From positions 38,634 to 102,633 of the forward strand of contig NZ_JADEUG010000012.1 in assembly GCF_015163665.1 (NCBI RefSeq): a DNA stretch of 64,000 nt, read 5' to 3'. The notes under the pieces are model-generated. The model ran no database searches. It worked only from the letters and a program-made list of their open reading frames with translations, and was not told the DNA's origin. Made by a program: the position numbers and the translations under genes. The stretch is from Xenorhabdus sp. BG5. Lineage in GTDB: Bacteria; Pseudomonadota; Gammaproteobacteria; Enterobacterales; Enterobacteriaceae. Positions 54,141 to 64,000 of the stretch are shown here, piece after piece; the stretch's first letter is position 1, and each line of letters opens with the position of its first letter.

Positions 54141-55081
54141 TGGGGCGCCGTCGTAAAGGCCGTGCTGTACACGGTGTACTGTTGCTGGATAAGCCGCAGG
54201 ATATTTCCTCCAATGATGCGTTACAGAAAGCCAGGCGGATTTTTAATGCCAGTAAGGCGGGTCATACCGGTGCACTCGATCCATTGGCGACAGGTATGTT
54301 GCCGATTTGTCTGGGTGAAGCGACCAAATTTTCCCAATTCTTGCTGGATTCTGACAAACGCTATCGTGTGATTGCCCGTTTGGGGCAGCGTACAGATACG
54401 TCGGATTCACATGGAACAATCATCAGTGAGCGCGACGTAAAAATCACCGAATCTCAGCTCAATGCTGCATTGGATCAATTCCGTGGTGATACCATGCAGG
54501 TTCCTTCCATGTACTCTGCATTGAAACATCAGGGAAAACCGCTATATGAATATGCCCGTCAGGGGATTGAAGTGGAGCGGGAAGCGCGTCCTATTACTGT
54601 TTATGAATTGCAATTCATTCGCTGGGAAGGGAATGAGTTGGAATTGGAAATACACTGTTCCAAGGGAACTTACATTCGTACCATCATTGATGATTTAGGG
54701 GAACTTTTGGGCTGTGGCGCGCATGTCATTTATCTGCGTCGTTTGCAGGTTGCCAACTATCCCAATCAAAGAATGGTCACGTTGGAACAGTTATATGCGT
54801 TAAAACAACAAGCTGAAGATCAAGAAATTGAGGTGTGGGAATTGCTTGATCCATTATTGCTACCCATGGATACCGCCGTGGTTCATTTTCCTGTCATTCA
54901 CTTAACATCTGTCGTTGCGTCGTACTTCAAACAAGGCCAGCCAGTTCGCAGCAAACATAATTTGGCTTCAGATGAATGGGTGAGGGTGACCGAAGGAGAT
55001 GAAAATAAATTCATCGGCATTGCAGTGATTGATGATGATGGATTAGTGGCACCACGCCGCCTGGTTGTTGAAACGGAATAA
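54140..55081 (+). CDS. truB: tRNA pseudouridine(55) synthase TruB
   Basis: TruB makes pseudouridine 55 in the T loop of all tRNAs and has a tRNA chaperone role. Catalytic D48 lies in [50 protein letters not shown] and [15 protein letters not shown] are family signatures, and a C-terminal PUA domain is present. I use the ATG at 54140, seven bases after GAGG and overlapping the rbfA stop (TGATG); the ATG at 54137 is also possible. The length is 313 residues (314 in E. coli). Confidence 0.96.
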   Translation: MGRRRKGRAVHGVLLLDKPQDISSNDALQKARRIFNASKAGHTGALDPLATGMLPICLGEATKFSQFLLDSDKRYRVIARLGQRTDTSDSHGTIISERDVKITESQLNAALDQFRGDTMQVPSMYSALKHQGKPLYEYARQGIEVEREARPITVYELQFIRWEGNELELEIHCSKGTYIRTIIDDLGELLGCGAHVIYLRRLQVANYPNQRMVTLEQLYALKQQAEDQEIEVWELLDPLLLPMDTAVVHFPVIHLTSVVASYFKQGQPVRSKHNLASDEWVRVTEGDENKFIGIAVIDDDGLVAPRRLVVETE

Positions 55082-55153
55082 CGATAGCAACAGACAAGGA
55101 ATTTGCAGTAGGTAAATTGAGTTGGAGCACAGAATGACGGTGATTGTGCTGTC

Positions 55154-55182
55154 TTGCGCTTCACCTATTTGCAGCGTAGAAT
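55154..55182 (+). promoter_or_regulatory. Sigma-70 promoter of rpsO
   Basis: TTGCGC (55154-55159) and TAGAAT (55177-55182) are separated by exactly 17 bases, followed by ACCGCG. Transcription would start near 55189, about 68 bases upstream of rpsO, a leader long enough for the S15-binding structure described in E. coli. Confidence 0.75.
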
Positions 55183-55256
55183 ACCGCGTCTGTACATGAG
55201 TGGCTGAATTAGAGATCGGCACTCGTCATTTTAAATTACATATTTGGAGTTATACT

Positions 55257-55526
55257 ATGTCTCTAAGTACTGCTGCAAAAGCGCAGATTATTGCTGAATT
55301 TGGTCGCGGCGCTAACGACAGTGGTTCCAGCGAAGTTCAGATCGCACTGCTGACTGCTGACATCAACCACCTGCAAGGTCACTTTTCAGAGCACAAAAAA
55401 GATCACCACAGCCGTCGTGGTCTGCTGAGAAAGGTTGCACAGCGTCGTAAGCAACTGGACTACCTGAAGCGTAAAGATGTGGCACGCTATACTGCTCTGA
55501 TTGAGCGTCTGGGACTGCGTCGCTAA
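55257..55526 (+). CDS. rpsO: 30S ribosomal protein S15
   Basis: S15 is a primary 16S rRNA-binding protein and an autoregulator of its own translation. The frame begins [19 protein letters not shown] and includes [20 protein letters not shown] and the [20 protein letters not shown] helix-loop that holds the conserved H-H-S-R residues. I use the ATG at 55257 with TTGGAG upstream; an open frame from 55200 lacks homology. It is 89 residues, the invariant length. pnp follows after a terminator. Confidence 0.98.
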   Translation: MSLSTAAKAQIIAEFGRGANDSGSSEVQIALLTADINHLQGHFSEHKKDHHSRRGLLRKVAQRRKQLDYLKRKDVARYTALIERLGLRR

Positions 55527-55543
55527 TTGATGAGTTTCGGTGG

Positions 55544-55570
55544 AAAGGGGCCTAATTGGGCCCCTTTTCT
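55544..55570 (+). terminator. Intrinsic terminator after rpsO
   Basis: AAAGGGGCC (55544-55552) pairs with GGCCCCTTT (55559-55567) around a six-base loop, followed by TCTTCT. In E. coli the equivalent terminator is leaky and lets rpsO-pnp read-through occur. Confidence 0.9.
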
Positions 55571-55650
55571 TCTAGGAAACGGAATTGATAGGTAACAGAA
55601 CATTTAATCTACTGTTTTTTTACACCGTTTCTAAAATTTGAACCTCTTCC

Positions 55651-55722
55651 GCTACAGTGACTCGCGCGGCTAATGAGAGTCCTCAAAGCAGTGAGCACTG
55701 TCATTAGTCGTGAGGGTGTAGC
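55651..55722 (+). promoter_or_regulatory. pnp leader hairpin (RNase III/PNPase autoregulation)
   Basis: GCTACA (55651-55656) pairs with TGTAGC (55717-55722), and CTAATGA pairs with TCATTAG further in, giving one long irregular duplex. In E. coli RNase III cuts a leader duplex in this position and PNPase then degrades the short arm to repress its own synthesis. The pairing is visible here; the mechanism is inferred by homology. In E. coli the small RNA SraG is encoded on the other strand of this gap; I cannot confirm it here. Confidence 0.75.
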
Positions 55723-55785
55723 AAGAAGAGAAAATCCATTGTTGCTGATTTCTTAAATCGGCAACACTAACAAAGGAATATTATT

Positions 55786-57924
55786 TTGCTTAATCCGATT
55801 GTTCGTAAATTCCAGTATGGTCAGCATACTGTGACCATCGAAACTGGCATGATGGCTCGTCAGGCGACAGCAGCTGTCATGGTAAATATGGATGACACAG
55901 CGGTATTTGTCACCGTTGTCGGTCAAAAGAAAGTCAAAACAGGTCAGGATTTCTTCCCTCTGACCGTTAACTATCAGGAGCGTACTTACGCTGCTGGCCG
56001 TATTCCGGGAAGTTTTTTCCGTCGCGAAGGCCGTCCGGGCGAAGGTGAAACATTAGTTGCCCGTCTTATCGACCGCCCTCTACGCCCTCTGTTTCCAGAA
56101 GGTTTCCTGAATGAAGTTCAAATCATCGCGACCGTCGTTTCTGTTAACCCACAAATAAACCCTGATATCGTTGCCATGATCGGCTCTTCTGCTGCATTGG
56201 CATTGTCTGGCATCCCATTTAATGGCCCAATTGGTGCTGCGCGTGTGGGTTACATTAATGATCAGTACGTACTGAACCCAACCAGTGATGAGCTGAAACA
56301 TAGCCGCCTGGATCTGGTCGTTGCAGGTACAAATAACGCGGTGTTGATGGTAGAGTCCGAAGCAGAACTGTTAACTGAAGAGCAAATGTTGGGTGCGGTT
56401 GTGTTTGGTCACGAGCAACAACAGATTGTGATTGATAACATCAATGCGCTGGCTGCTGAAGCAGGTAAAGAGAAGTGGGATTGGGCACCAGAGCCTGTTA
56501 ATCAGCCTCTGCACGATCGTGTTGCAGAACTGGCTGAAAGCCGTCTGGGTGATGCTTATCGCATTACTGAGAAGCAGGAACGTTACGCTCAGGTTGATAG
56601 CATCAAAGAAGAAGTTACTGCGGTTATCTTGGCAGAATTTGCAGAAAAAGGCATTGAACTGGAAGAAACCGAGGTGCTTGAAGTTCTCGCTATTCTGGAG
56701 AAAAATGTTGTTCGTAGCCGTGTTTTGCGTGGTGAACCGCGTATTGATGGCCGTGAAAAAGATATGGTCCGTGCTCTTGACGTTCGCACAGGTGTACTGC
56801 CGCGTACTCATGGTTCATCCCTGTTTACCCGTGGTGAAACGCAGGCACTGGTAACAGCAACATTGGGCACAGAGCGTGATGCTCAAGTTATCGATGAGCT
56901 GATGGGTGAGCGTACAGATCGCTTCCTGTTCCACTATAACTTCCCTCCGTACTCTGTTGGTGAAACGGGTATGGTCGGTTCACCAAAACGTCGTGAAATT
57001 GGTCACGGTCGTCTGGCGAAACGTGGCGTATTGGCTGTGATGCCAGGCATCAACGAATTCCCATATACCGTTCGCGTGGTTTCTGAAATCACTGAATCCA
57101 ACGGTTCTTCTTCTATGGCTTCTGTCTGTGGTGCATCACTGGCATTGATGGATGCCGGTGTGCCAATTAAGGCAGCCGTTGCGGGTATCGCAATGGGTCT
57201 GGTGAAAGAAGGTGAAAACTTTGTTGTTCTGTCTGACATTCTGGGTGACGAAGATCATCTGGGTGACATGGACTTTAAAGTTGCGGGTAGCTGTGATGGT
57301 ATCAGCGCATTGCAAATGGACATCAAAATTGAAGGTATCACCCGTGAAATCATGCAGATTGCTTTGAATCAGGCCAAAGGTGCCCGCTTGCACATTCTGA
57401 GTGTGATGGAACAGGCAATTCATAGCCCACGCAATGATATTTCTGAATTTGCACCACGTATCCACACTATCAAGATCAATCCAGACAAGATCAAAGATGT
57501 GATTGGTAAAGGTGGTTCCGTGATCCGCGCCTTGACGGAAGAAACAGGAACAACCATTGAAATTGAAGACGATGGCACAGTGAAGATTGCGGCGACTGAC
57601 GGTGACAAAGCTCGTCATGCCATCAGACGTATCGAAGAAATCACTGCGGAAGTTGAAGTGGGTCGTATTTATGCTGGCAAAGTGACCCGCATTGTTGATT
57701 TTGGTGCATTTGTTGCTATCGGCGGCGGTAAAGAAGGGCTGGTACACATTTCTCAGATCGCCGAAAAACGTGTAGAGAAAGTCACTGATTATCTGCAAAT
57801 CGGGCAAGAAGTTCCGGTGAAAGTGCTGGAAATTGACCGTCAGGGACGTATCCGCCTGAGCATGAAAGAAGCCGTGATGACCACTGATGTGGAACTGCAA
57901 TCACCGGAATCATCAGTAGAATAA
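55786..57924 (+). CDS. pnp: Polyribonucleotide nucleotidyltransferase (PNPase)
   Basis: PNPase is the trimeric phosphorolytic 3'-5' exonuclease of the degradosome. Two RNase PH domains flank an all-helical domain (about residues 210-310); the phosphate-binding loop is [15 protein letters not shown] and catalytic aspartates lie in [17 protein letters not shown] ([19 protein letters not shown]) and S1 ([20 protein letters not shown]) domains close the protein. The start is TTG at 55786, after AAAGGAATA; the E. coli gene also starts with TTG and [16 protein letters not shown]. It is 712 residues. The C-terminal tail after S1 is short. Confidence 0.98.
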   Translation: MLNPIVRKFQYGQHTVTIETGMMARQATAAVMVNMDDTAVFVTVVGQKKVKTGQDFFPLTVNYQERTYAAGRIPGSFFRREGRPGEGETLVARLIDRPLRPLFPEGFLNEVQIIATVVSVNPQINPDIVAMIGSSAALALSGIPFNGPIGAARVGYINDQYVLNPTSDELKHSRLDLVVAGTNNAVLMVESEAELLTEEQMLGAVVFGHEQQQIVIDNINALAAEAGKEKWDWAPEPVNQPLHDRVAELAESRLGDAYRITEKQERYAQVDSIKEEVTAVILAEFAEKGIELEETEVLEVLAILEKNVVRSRVLRGEPRIDGREKDMVRALDVRTGVLPRTHGSSLFTRGETQALVTATLGTERDAQVIDELMGERTDRFLFHYNFPPYSVGETGMVGSPKRREIGHGRLAKRGVLAVMPGINEFPYTVRVVSEITESNGSSSMASVCGASLALMDAGVPIKAAVAGIAMGLVKEGENFVVLSDILGDEDHLGDMDFKVAGSCDGISALQMDIKIEGITREIMQIALNQAKGARLHILSVMEQAIHSPRNDISEFAPRIHTIKINPDKIKDVIGKGGSVIRALTEETGTTIEIEDDGTVKIAATDGDKARHAIRRIEEITAEVEVGRIYAGKVTRIVDFGAFVAIGGGKEGLVHISQIAEKRVEKVTDYLQIGQEVPVKVLEIDRQGRIRLSMKEAVMTTDVELQSPESSVE

Positions 57925-57937
57925 ATTTGACGTAAAG

Positions 57938-57967
57938 AGCGGCGTCCTGTAAAAAGGGCGCCGTTTA
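57938..57967 (+). terminator. Hairpin after pnp, probable terminator
   Basis: AGCGGCGTCC pairs with GGGCGCCGTT (57939-57948 with 57956-57965) with one mismatch and a seven-base A-rich loop, followed only by TTTATC. It is 14 bases past pnp; the weak U-run suggests partial termination, with nlpI read-through possible. Confidence 0.65.
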
Positions 57968-58108
57968 TCTCAATAAACTTCGAGTTATTGTTCTTAGCAA
58001 TAGTTTGAAAGATGAGAGGAAGTCAATTTTGGGCAGGAAGCCTGAAATATACAATGTGGGTGGAGTAATAGGGCATTCTGATTGATGTCTGGGCTTCGGG
58101 AGTGGGAA

Positions 58109-58993
58109 ATGAATTCTTTTCTGCGCTGGTGTTATGTTGCAGCTATTTTTCTCCTTGTGGGATGTAGCGGCACTGGGTGGCGTAAAAATGAAGTTATTGC
58201 TATTCCATTACAACCGACATTGCAACAAGAGGTTATTCTGGCTCGCATGGAGCAAATACTTGCGAGTCGGTCACTGACGGAAGATGAATATGCACAGCTT
58301 TTATATGAACGAGGTGTGCTGTATGATAGCCTCGGGTTGAGGGCACTGGCACAGAATGATTTTTCAGTGGCTTTGTCTATCCGCCCTGATATTCCTGAAA
58401 TTTTTAATTATCTGGGAATTTATTTTACGCAGGCAGGCAATTTTGATTCTGCCTATGAAGCGTTTGATTCTGTTTTAGAGCTTGATCCAACTTACAATTA
58501 CGCGCGAATGAATCGCGGCATTTCACTGTATTACGGTGGCCGCTATCGATTGGCGCAGGATGATCTGCAGGCGTTTTATCAAGACGATCCAAATGATCCC
58601 TTCCGTTCGTTGTGGTTGTACCTTGTGGAAGATAAGATTGATCCCAAGGCTGCAATGACGAATTTGTCGTACCATTTTGACAAAGCGAACCGGGGGAGAT
58701 GGGGCTGGAATATTGTTGAATTCTATTTAGGTAAAATCGGTGAAAAAACATTGATGGAACGCTTAAAACAGGGTTCAACAGATAACACTTCGCTCGCTGA
58801 GCATCTCAGTGAAACTGACTTCTATTTAGGTAAACATTACCTAAGTCTGGGGGATGAGGATAGCGCAACTGCGTTATTCAAGCTGACGGTGGCTAACAAT
58901 GTGCATAACTTTGTTGAGCACCGCTACGCATTGTTGGAATTGGCACTATTGGGCCAAAAACAAGATGACTTATCGGAATCGAACCAACAATAG
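58109..58993 (+). CDS. nlpI: Lipoprotein NlpI
   Basis: NlpI is an outer membrane TPR lipoprotein that adapts the protease Prc (Tsp) to MepS and helps organise peptidoglycan hydrolases. The signal peptide ends in the lipobox LLVGC, placing the lipidated cysteine near residue 19. Tetratricopeptide repeats follow: [40 protein letters not shown] and [21 protein letters not shown] use the ATG at 58109 with GGGAG six bases upstream, giving 294 residues (equal to E. coli). It lies between pnp and deaD as in E. coli. Confidence 0.96.
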   Translation: MNSFLRWCYVAAIFLLVGCSGTGWRKNEVIAIPLQPTLQQEVILARMEQILASRSLTEDEYAQLLYERGVLYDSLGLRALAQNDFSVALSIRPDIPEIFNYLGIYFTQAGNFDSAYEAFDSVLELDPTYNYARMNRGISLYYGGRYRLAQDDLQAFYQDDPNDPFRSLWLYLVEDKIDPKAAMTNLSYHFDKANRGRWGWNIVEFYLGKIGEKTLMERLKQGSTDNTSLAEHLSETDFYLGKHYLSLGDEDSATALFKLTVANNVHNFVEHRYALLELALLGQKQDDLSESNQQ

Positions 58994-59093
58994 CTGACGA
59001 ACATTTTCACGACAGATTTTAAAGTCCACATCTCTGGAGATGGGGGCTTGTTTGTTCGTTTAATAACATAATTTGAGCCAGTTCACATTTTAA

Positions 59094-59174
59094 ATGAAAA
59101 TGACAGAAATTCTTTTCACTGTGTTATGTAGACTGGCCGCCATGATCAATGAGGCACCATTACATGACCACTGA
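59094..59174 (+). CDS. yrbN: YrbN leader peptide upstream of deaD
   Basis: A 26-codon frame [20 protein letters not shown] followed by APLHDH ends at TGA 59172-59174, overlapping the first 11 bases of deaD. It matches the E. coli YrbN small protein in start, length and the CRLAA-INEA core, and in position. In E. coli yrbN translation is linked to that of deaD. The overlap here, with the deaD start codon inside the last codons of yrbN, suggests translational coupling. Its own product need not have a function. Confidence 0.8.
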   Translation: MKMTEILFTVLCRLAAMINEAPLHDH

Positions 59175-61071
59175 GACTGAAATCTCTTTTGCTGATTTAG
59201 GTTTATCGGCACCTATTCTTTCTGCGTTGGGAGACCTGGGCTATGAGAAGCCTTCTCCTATTCAACAACAATGTATTCCACACCTGCTGAACGGCCGTGA
59301 TGTACTTGGCATGGCACAGACAGGCAGTGGTAAGACCGCCGCTTTCAGCTTGCCTTTATTGAATAACATTGATGCTGAACTTAAAGCGCCACAAATCCTT
59401 GTGTTAGCGCCAACCCGTGAACTGGCGGTGCAGGTTGCTGAAGCGTGTTCAGATTTTTCCAAACATATGCGCAATGTGAATGTTGTTGCGCTTTACGGTG
59501 GTCAGCGTTATGACGTTCAGTTACGTGCTTTGCGTCAGGGGCCACAAGTTGTGGTGGGGACGCCAGGACGTTTGCTCGACCATCTGAAACGTGGAACATT
59601 GGATTTGTCCAACCTGAAAGGTTTGGTCTTGGATGAAGCTGACGAAATGTTGCGTATGGGCTTTATCGAAGATGTTGAAAACATCATGAGCCAGATCCCT
59701 GCTGAACATCAAACTGCGCTGTTCTCTGCGACAATGCCAGAAGCGATCCGTCGTATCACCCGTCGTTTCATGAATGATCCACAGGAAGTTCGCATTCAGA
59801 GCAGTGTGACAAACCGTCCTGACATTAGCCAGAGCTACTGGTCTGTTTACGGAATGCGCAAAAATGAAGCGTTGGTGCGTTTCCTGGAAGCAGAAGATTT
59901 TGATGCTGCGATTATTTTCGTGCGTACCAAGAATGCAACGTTGGAAGTTGCAGAAACGCTGGAGCGTAACGGCTACAACTCCGCGGCACTGAATGGTGAC
60001 ATGAACCAGGCTCTGCGTGAACAGACACTTGAGCGCTTGAAAGATGGCCGTTTGGACATTCTGATTGCGACTGATGTCGCTGCTCGTGGTCTGGATGTTG
60101 ATCGCATCAGCCTGGTGGTTAACTACGACATCCCAATGGATGCAGAATCTTATGTACACCGTATCGGTCGTACCGGTCGCGCTGGCCGTGCGGGTCGTGC
60201 TCTGTTGTTTGTTGAAAACCGCGAACGTCGTTTGCTGCGTAACGTTGAACGTACCATGAAACTGACCATCCCAGAAGTTGAACTGCCAAACGCAGAGCTT
60301 CTGAGCCAGCGTCGTCTGGAGAAATTTGCGGCCAATGTTCAGAATCAACTGGAAAGCAGCGATCTGGATCAATACCGTGCATTGTTGTCTAAGTTGGGTA
60401 CTGGCGATGATCTGGATATGGAAACACTGGCAGCAGCCCTGCTGAAAATGGCACAAGGTGAGCGCTCTCTTATTCTGCCACCCGATCCAGTGCGTCGTCC
60501 TCGCCGTGAATTCAACGATCGTGATGACCGTCGTCGCAATAGCAATAGCAATAGCAATGGCTTTGGTGAGCGTGACAGAGGTGATCGTCCTCGTCGTGAG
60601 CGTCGTGACGTGGGTGATATGGAACTGTATCGCATTGAAGTGGGTCGTGATGATGGTGTTGAAGTTCGCCATATCGTGGGCGCAATTGCAAACGAAGGTG
60701 ATATCAGCAGCCGTTATATCGGTAATATCAAACTGTTTGCTACCCACTCTACGATTGAATTGCCAAAAGGCATGCCAGGGGAGTTACTGTCTCACTTCAC
60801 CCGTACTCGTATTCTGAACAAACCAATGAATATGCAGTTGATGGGTGATGCGCAACCCTTTGAGCGCCGTGAGCGTCGCGGTGGTCGCAATGGTAACAGT
60901 GGTAATGGTGGCAATGGCCCACGTCGTGACCGTGAGGGTTTCGGCAATGGCAATAACGGTGGTCGTCGTTTTAACAACGAACGTCGTGGTGGTGGTGGTG
61001 AGCGTGGTTCTTTCCGCGGTCGCGGCAACGATGAAGCACCACGTCGCCGTCAAAGCAATGGCAATGTATAA
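59164..61071 (+). CDS. deaD: DEAD-box RNA helicase DeaD (CsdA)
   Basis: DeaD is a cold-shock RNA helicase in 50S biogenesis and mRNA decay. The Q motif ([17 protein letters not shown]), motif I AQTGSGKT, motif II DEAD ([12 protein letters not shown]), motif III SAT and motif [15 protein letters not shown] are all intact. The C-terminal half has the dimerisation region and the DbpA-like RNA-binding domain ([19 protein letters not shown]), then a basic Arg/Gly/Asn-rich tail. I use the ATG at 59164 ([14 protein letters not shown]), GAGG ten bases upstream, giving 635 residues (629 in E. coli). A hexanucleotide tract near 60538-60558 encodes (Asn-Ser)n. Confidence 0.97.
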   Translation: MTTETEISFADLGLSAPILSALGDLGYEKPSPIQQQCIPHLLNGRDVLGMAQTGSGKTAAFSLPLLNNIDAELKAPQILVLAPTRELAVQVAEACSDFSKHMRNVNVVALYGGQRYDVQLRALRQGPQVVVGTPGRLLDHLKRGTLDLSNLKGLVLDEADEMLRMGFIEDVENIMSQIPAEHQTALFSATMPEAIRRITRRFMNDPQEVRIQSSVTNRPDISQSYWSVYGMRKNEALVRFLEAEDFDAAIIFVRTKNATLEVAETLERNGYNSAALNGDMNQALREQTLERLKDGRLDILIATDVAARGLDVDRISLVVNYDIPMDAESYVHRIGRTGRAGRAGRALLFVENRERRLLRNVERTMKLTIPEVELPNAELLSQRRLEKFAANVQNQLESSDLDQYRALLSKLGTGDDLDMETLAAALLKMAQGERSLILPPDPVRRPRREFNDRDDRRRNSNSNSNGFGERDRGDRPRRERRDVGDMELYRIEVGRDDGVEVRHIVGAIANEGDISSRYIGNIKLFATHSTIELPKGMPGELLSHFTRTRILNKPMNMQLMGDAQPFERRERRGGRNGNSGNGGNGPRRDREGFGNGNNGGRRFNNERRGGGGERGSFRGRGNDEAPRRRQSNGNV

Positions 61072-61141
61072 GCACGGGTCTTTCATTGGCGTGCCTGACT
61101 TATTGTTGCGTTAAAAATATCGCAATGATGAGTTAAATAAA

Positions 61142-61171
61142 GCCCTTTCTCTTAACGGAGAAAGGGTTTTT
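61142..61171 (+). terminator. Intrinsic terminator after deaD
   Basis: CCCTTTCTC (61143-61151) pairs with GAGAAAGGG (61158-61166) around TTAACG, followed by five T. Confidence 0.92.
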
Positions 61172-61282
61172 GCTATTTATCTTGCTGATTTTATTAAATC
61201 TTCTTTCTTGGTAATACGTTTGCTTAATTCAACTTTAACCTCTGAATCTGAAAGTAGAGGATCACGGCGGGCAAAGCGGTGA

Positions 61283-62002
61283 TTAATTTAACCCCAATTC
61301 TTCTTTAAGCGGTTTCAGATAACGACGACTCACTGGAATACGCTCATCATTGCTAAGTACCAGCTCTGCCTGCCCATTTTCGCCAAAAACAATTTCCCTT
61401 AATTGGGTCATGTTGACTAAATATTGGCGATGGCAGCGAGTTAATGAAGTACGGGTTTCCAGTGTTCGCAAGGTCAATTCGGTAAAGCCTTCCTGTCCGT
61501 TAGCACTCATGACATAGACACCGCTCAGGCGGGAAGTGACATACAGAACATCATCCAATGGCATCAGCCAGATTCGGCTATGTCCGGTACAGGGAATATA
61601 TTTCAGCTGCTCATCTTCACGATGAAGATCTGCCAGATTTTGCTTTTGATAGCCAGAACGCAGTCGTTGCAGCGTCTTACTCAGGCGCTCTTTTTCCAGC
61701 GGCTTCAATAAATAATCGAATGCATGTTCTTCAAAGGCTTGCACCGCATATTCATCAAATGCCGTCAGAAAAACAATGTAAGGGCGATGCTCTGGATCGA
61801 GCATGCCTACCATTTCCAGCCCGGTAATGCGGGGCATTTGAATATCAAGGAAAACAACATCAGGTTTCAGGCGATGGATGGCACCAATCGCTTCTACTGC
61901 GTTGGCACATTCTCCAATGATTTGAATATCAATTTCCTCTTCCAGCAGACAACGTAGATTTTCACGAGCCAATGGCTCATCATCAACAATCAATATCTTC
62001 AT
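61283..62002 (-). CDS. btsR: LytTR response regulator BtsR (YehT)
   Basis: BtsR is the response regulator of the pyruvate-sensing BtsS/BtsR system, which in E. coli activates the pyruvate transporter gene btsT. The receiver domain (residues 1-120) has the acidic pair DDE at 7-9, the phospho-acceptor aspartate in VVFLDIQMP (about residue 53), and the switch residues in FLTAFDEYA and the lysine of LLKP. The C-terminal LytTR DNA-binding domain includes [18 protein letters not shown] and [14 protein letters not shown]. It is 239 residues, like E. coli YehT. It starts 2 bases after btsS ends, so they form one operon. Confidence 0.93.
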   Translation of the reverse strand: MKILIVDDEPLARENLRCLLEEEIDIQIIGECANAVEAIGAIHRLKPDVVFLDIQMPRITGLEMVGMLDPEHRPYIVFLTAFDEYAVQAFEEHAFDYLLKPLEKERLSKTLQRLRSGYQKQNLADLHREDEQLKYIPCTGHSRIWLMPLDDVLYVTSRLSGVYVMSANGQEGFTELTLRTLETRTSLTRCHRQYLVNMTQLREIVFGENGQAELVLSNDERIPVSRRYLKPLKEELGLN

Positions 62003-62004
62003 AT

Positions 62005-63708
62005 TTACGCCGATTTTTTAGCCTGTTTTTTTTCTAATGGTAAACACAAAATGACACGGGTCAATTCTTCTGGCTGGCAATCAACGCTTACCCCATACTG
62101 TTTACCATAACGAAGCCGCAGACGTTTATCTACTAAACTCATCCCAAGGCCATCATCGCCCACTTTTTTGGGGCAATATAGCCCTGCATTATCTTCAATC
62201 TCTACCAATAGCAATTGGTCTTTTTGATAGGCTCTAATCGTAATTCTTCCTGTATCCAGTAACTGTGATGTGCCATGTTTAATCGCATTTTCTACCATTG
62301 GTTGGAGGGAAAAAGCGGGTAACCGTGCATCGCGCAGGAATTCAGGTATCTCGATGGCAATTTGGAGGCGCTCACGGAAACGAGCCTTCTCAATTTGTAA
62401 GTAAGCGTTTACATGCTCTATCTCATTTTCCAGCGTGGCAATATCTTCAGGTCGCTTTAAATTCTTACGGAAAAATGTTGAGAGATACTGCACAAGCTGG
62501 CCCGCCTGTTGGCTATCCCGACGGATAACAGCTTGCAGTGTATTTAAAGCGTTAAATAAAAAGTGAGGATTCACTTGCGCGTGAAGGAGCTTTACTTCTG
62601 ATTGCAGCAAAGATTGCTTATTCCGTTCATATTGTCCGGCAAGAATTTGGGCAGAGAGCAGGCTGGCAATTCCCTCTCCCAATGTGCGATTGATGGAACT
62701 GAACAAGCGATTCTTGGCTTCGTAGAGTTTGATCGTACCAATGACCTGTTGATTTTCTCCCCGTAAAGGGATCACCAGCGCCGAGCCAAGTTTGCAAGTT
62801 GGGTTAAGGGAGCAGCAATAAGGGGTTTCATTGCCATCGGCATACACAACCTCATTATTCTCAATGGCACGATGAGACTGTCTGGAAGCAATCGGCGTAC
62901 CCGGTAAATGATGATCTGAACCGATACCAATAAACGCCAGTAATTTCTCCCTATCCGTAATCGCGACAGCCCCAATCTCTAACTCTTGATAGATAACTTT
63001 TGCCACGCGCATACTGTTATCTTCATTAAATCCCTTACGTAAAATTCCCTCTGTACAGACAGCAATTTTTAGCGCTTGGGCAGAAAAAGCACTGGTGTAT
63101 TTTTCAAAAATGGCGCGTCTGTCCAATAAGATGCGGATAAACATAGCCGCCCCGATACTATTGGCGATGATCATGGGGGCAGCGATATCTTTCACCAAAC
63201 TCAGCGCTTCACTGAAAGGGTCGGCAAGTAGCAGAATAATGCCCATTTGGGTGCATTCAGCAAGGAAAGTGATAATGGCCGCTGTCCACGGGTTCAATAA
63301 TTTATTGATCTGTCCTTTTTTCATCAGATAAATATGCACAAGGCCACCCATTACACCTTCAACAATGGTGGATACCATACAGCTAAATGCGGTCATTCCG
63401 CCGAGAGAATAGCGGTGTAAGCCCCCGGTGAATCCGACCATTGCACCTACTGTTGGTCCGCCGAGAAAACCTCCCAGCACAGCACCAATCGCGCGGGTAT
63501 TGGCAATTGAATCGTTAACATGCAACCCAAAATACGTCCCCATAATGCAAAAGATGGAAAAAATCACGTAACACATCAATTTATGAGGTAAACGGACAGT
63601 CACTTGCAACAAGGGAATAAAAAGGGGAGTTTTACTCAGGAGCCAAGCGATCACCAGATAGACACACATCTGCTGGAGTAATAACAACACAAGGTTAAAT
63701 TCGTACAT
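62005..63708 (-). CDS. btsS: LytS-type sensor histidine kinase BtsS (YehU)
   Basis: BtsS is the high-affinity pyruvate receptor kinase paired with BtsR. The N-terminal 5TMR-LYT module has about six hydrophobic helices (residues 5-190) with the [20 protein letters not shown] signature. A GAF domain follows (about residues 220-345), then the His_kinase dimerisation motif [14 protein letters not shown] with the phospho-acceptor histidine near residue 380, and a HATPase domain with [12 protein letters not shown] and [19 protein letters not shown]. It has 567 residues (561 in E. coli). The region upstream is non-coding to the window edge. Confidence 0.93.
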   Translation of the reverse strand: MYEFNLVLLLLQQMCVYLVIAWLLSKTPLFIPLLQVTVRLPHKLMCYVIFSIFCIMGTYFGLHVNDSIANTRAIGAVLGGFLGGPTVGAMVGFTGGLHRYSLGGMTAFSCMVSTIVEGVMGGLVHIYLMKKGQINKLLNPWTAAIITFLAECTQMGIILLLADPFSEALSLVKDIAAPMIIANSIGAAMFIRILLDRRAIFEKYTSAFSAQALKIAVCTEGILRKGFNEDNSMRVAKVIYQELEIGAVAITDREKLLAFIGIGSDHHLPGTPIASRQSHRAIENNEVVYADGNETPYCCSLNPTCKLGSALVIPLRGENQQVIGTIKLYEAKNRLFSSINRTLGEGIASLLSAQILAGQYERNKQSLLQSEVKLLHAQVNPHFLFNALNTLQAVIRRDSQQAGQLVQYLSTFFRKNLKRPEDIATLENEIEHVNAYLQIEKARFRERLQIAIEIPEFLRDARLPAFSLQPMVENAIKHGTSQLLDTGRITIRAYQKDQLLLVEIEDNAGLYCPKKVGDDGLGMSLVDKRLRLRYGKQYGVSVDCQPEELTRVILCLPLEKKQAKKSA

Positions 63709-63826
63709 ATCTTTTCATTTTGTGATTAATAACGATAAGAATTTAAAACGTTATTATCAAAGGTGGAATTTAACACCGTCAAGAGGTGTTGGCAGGATAA
63801 TGTATCGATAGGAATGAGGAAGAATT

Positions 63827-63852
63827 ATCCGCCCCCTTGGGGGCGGATTTTT
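63827..63852 (+). terminator. Strong intrinsic terminator upstream of btsS, plus-strand orientation
   Basis: ATCCGCCCCC (63827-63836) pairs with GGGGGCGGAT (63839-63848), effectively with a tight loop, followed by T to 63852. The U-run is only on the plus strand, where no gene precedes it. A smaller hairpin AACACC/GGTGTT (63772-63777 with 63785-63790) lies before it. Together they could be the end of a short non-coding transcript. Confidence 0.7.
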
Positions 63853-63874
63853 ACCCAAGCAATGAAAATGACTG

Positions 63875-63892
63875 ACAAATAACGTTATTTGT
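63875..63892. promoter_or_regulatory. 18-bp perfect palindrome, operator-like
   Basis: ACAAATAACGTTATTTGT is a perfect 18-bp palindrome. The half-site AATAACG recurs as an inverted pair at 63728-63734 and 63749-63755, just upstream of btsS. I do not recognise the cognate regulator. Confidence 0.6.
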
Positions 63893-63931
63893 ATTAGTCG
63901 TGACTTGAACTGACACTGGATCTTGAAAGAT

Positions 63932-63999
63932 TGAGAGTTACCGGTTTTGATATGGGTGTCTAATCCTTATACAAAATACAAAATACGAGGTAACTCTCA
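63932..63999. repeat. 11-bp inverted repeat at the right edge
   Basis: TGAGAGTTACC (63932-63942) and GGTAACTCTCA (63989-63999) are perfect complements separated by 46 bases. GAGG at 63987-63990 and the final AT at 63999-64000 would fit a ribosome binding site and start codon of a gene beginning at the edge, in which case the right arm would cover both. The gene itself is not in the window. Confidence 0.5.
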
Positions 64000-64000
64000 T

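Noticed and set aside
57136..57900. 254-codon minus-strand open frame inside pnp
   Set aside because: Antisense shadow of the conserved KH/S1 region; no ribosome binding site and no family resemblance.
59521..60747. 408-codon minus-strand open frame inside deaD
   Set aside because: The length comes from the codon usage of deaD on the plus strand. The translated protein is rich in T, I and H in a shadow-like way and has no plausible start site.

Overview
The window is a piece of a gammaproteobacterial chromosome. Nearly every housekeeping protein reads as a close relative of its E. coli counterpart, and gene order follows two E. coli blocks: amiB-mutL-miaA-hfq-hflXKC-purA-nsrR-rnr-rlmB-rpsF-priB-rpsR-rplI-fklB-cysQ-ytfJ-ytfK-msrA-tamA-tamB-ytfP-ppa-fbp-mpl, then argR/mdh, then ispB/rplU-rpmA-obgE-dacB-greA-yhbY-rlmE-ftsH-folP-glmM-secG-leuU-metY-rimP-nusA-infB-rbfA-truB-rpsO-pnp-nlpI-deaD. 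The moderate G+C, the 105-bp TATACCC-ended palindromic repeats, the invasin-like adhesin and the genes missing relative to E. coli (yjeT, ytfL, yhbE, argG) suggest a Morganellaceae member such as Xenorhabdus or Photorhabdus. The genus is an inference.

Layout. 1-15.2 kb: mismatch repair, tRNA modification, the Hfq/HflXKC locus, purine synthesis, NO sensing (NsrR), RNase R, and the S6/PriB/S18/L9 operon. 15.3-20.5 kb: cysQ, ytfJ and ytfK, interrupted by accessory DNA: a 54-codon secreted four-cysteine peptide gene, an AT-rich orphan with a beta-trefoil-like pattern, and a decayed IS110/IS1111 element lying between two halves of a palindromic repeat. 20.6-27.1 kb: the TAM translocation genes tamA-tamB, ytfP and ppa. 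27.3-30.5 kb: a 1057-residue invasin/intimin-type inverse autotransporter. 30.9-35.3 kb: fbp, mpl, argR, mdh. 35.4-36.7 kb: a Ner-like gene (sfsB) divergent from two tandem genes resembling the phage Mu c repressor, arranged like a Mu early switch. 36.7-48.3 kb: ispB to secG. 48.4-61.1 kb: two tRNA genes, then the nusA-infB operon through pnp, nlpI, the leader peptide yrbN and deaD. 61.3-63.7 kb: the BtsR/BtsS two-component system. The last 290 bases are a non-coding region with a terminator, an 18-bp palindrome and an inverted repeat ending at the window edge.

Most of the window is transcription, translation, RNA decay and envelope housekeeping. The places most worth a second look are the structured leader before hflK, the Mu c/Ner-like switch, the small cysteine peptide, the IS remnant inside a repeat, the shortened iron-sulphur ligand loop of NsrR, and the region before the right edge.
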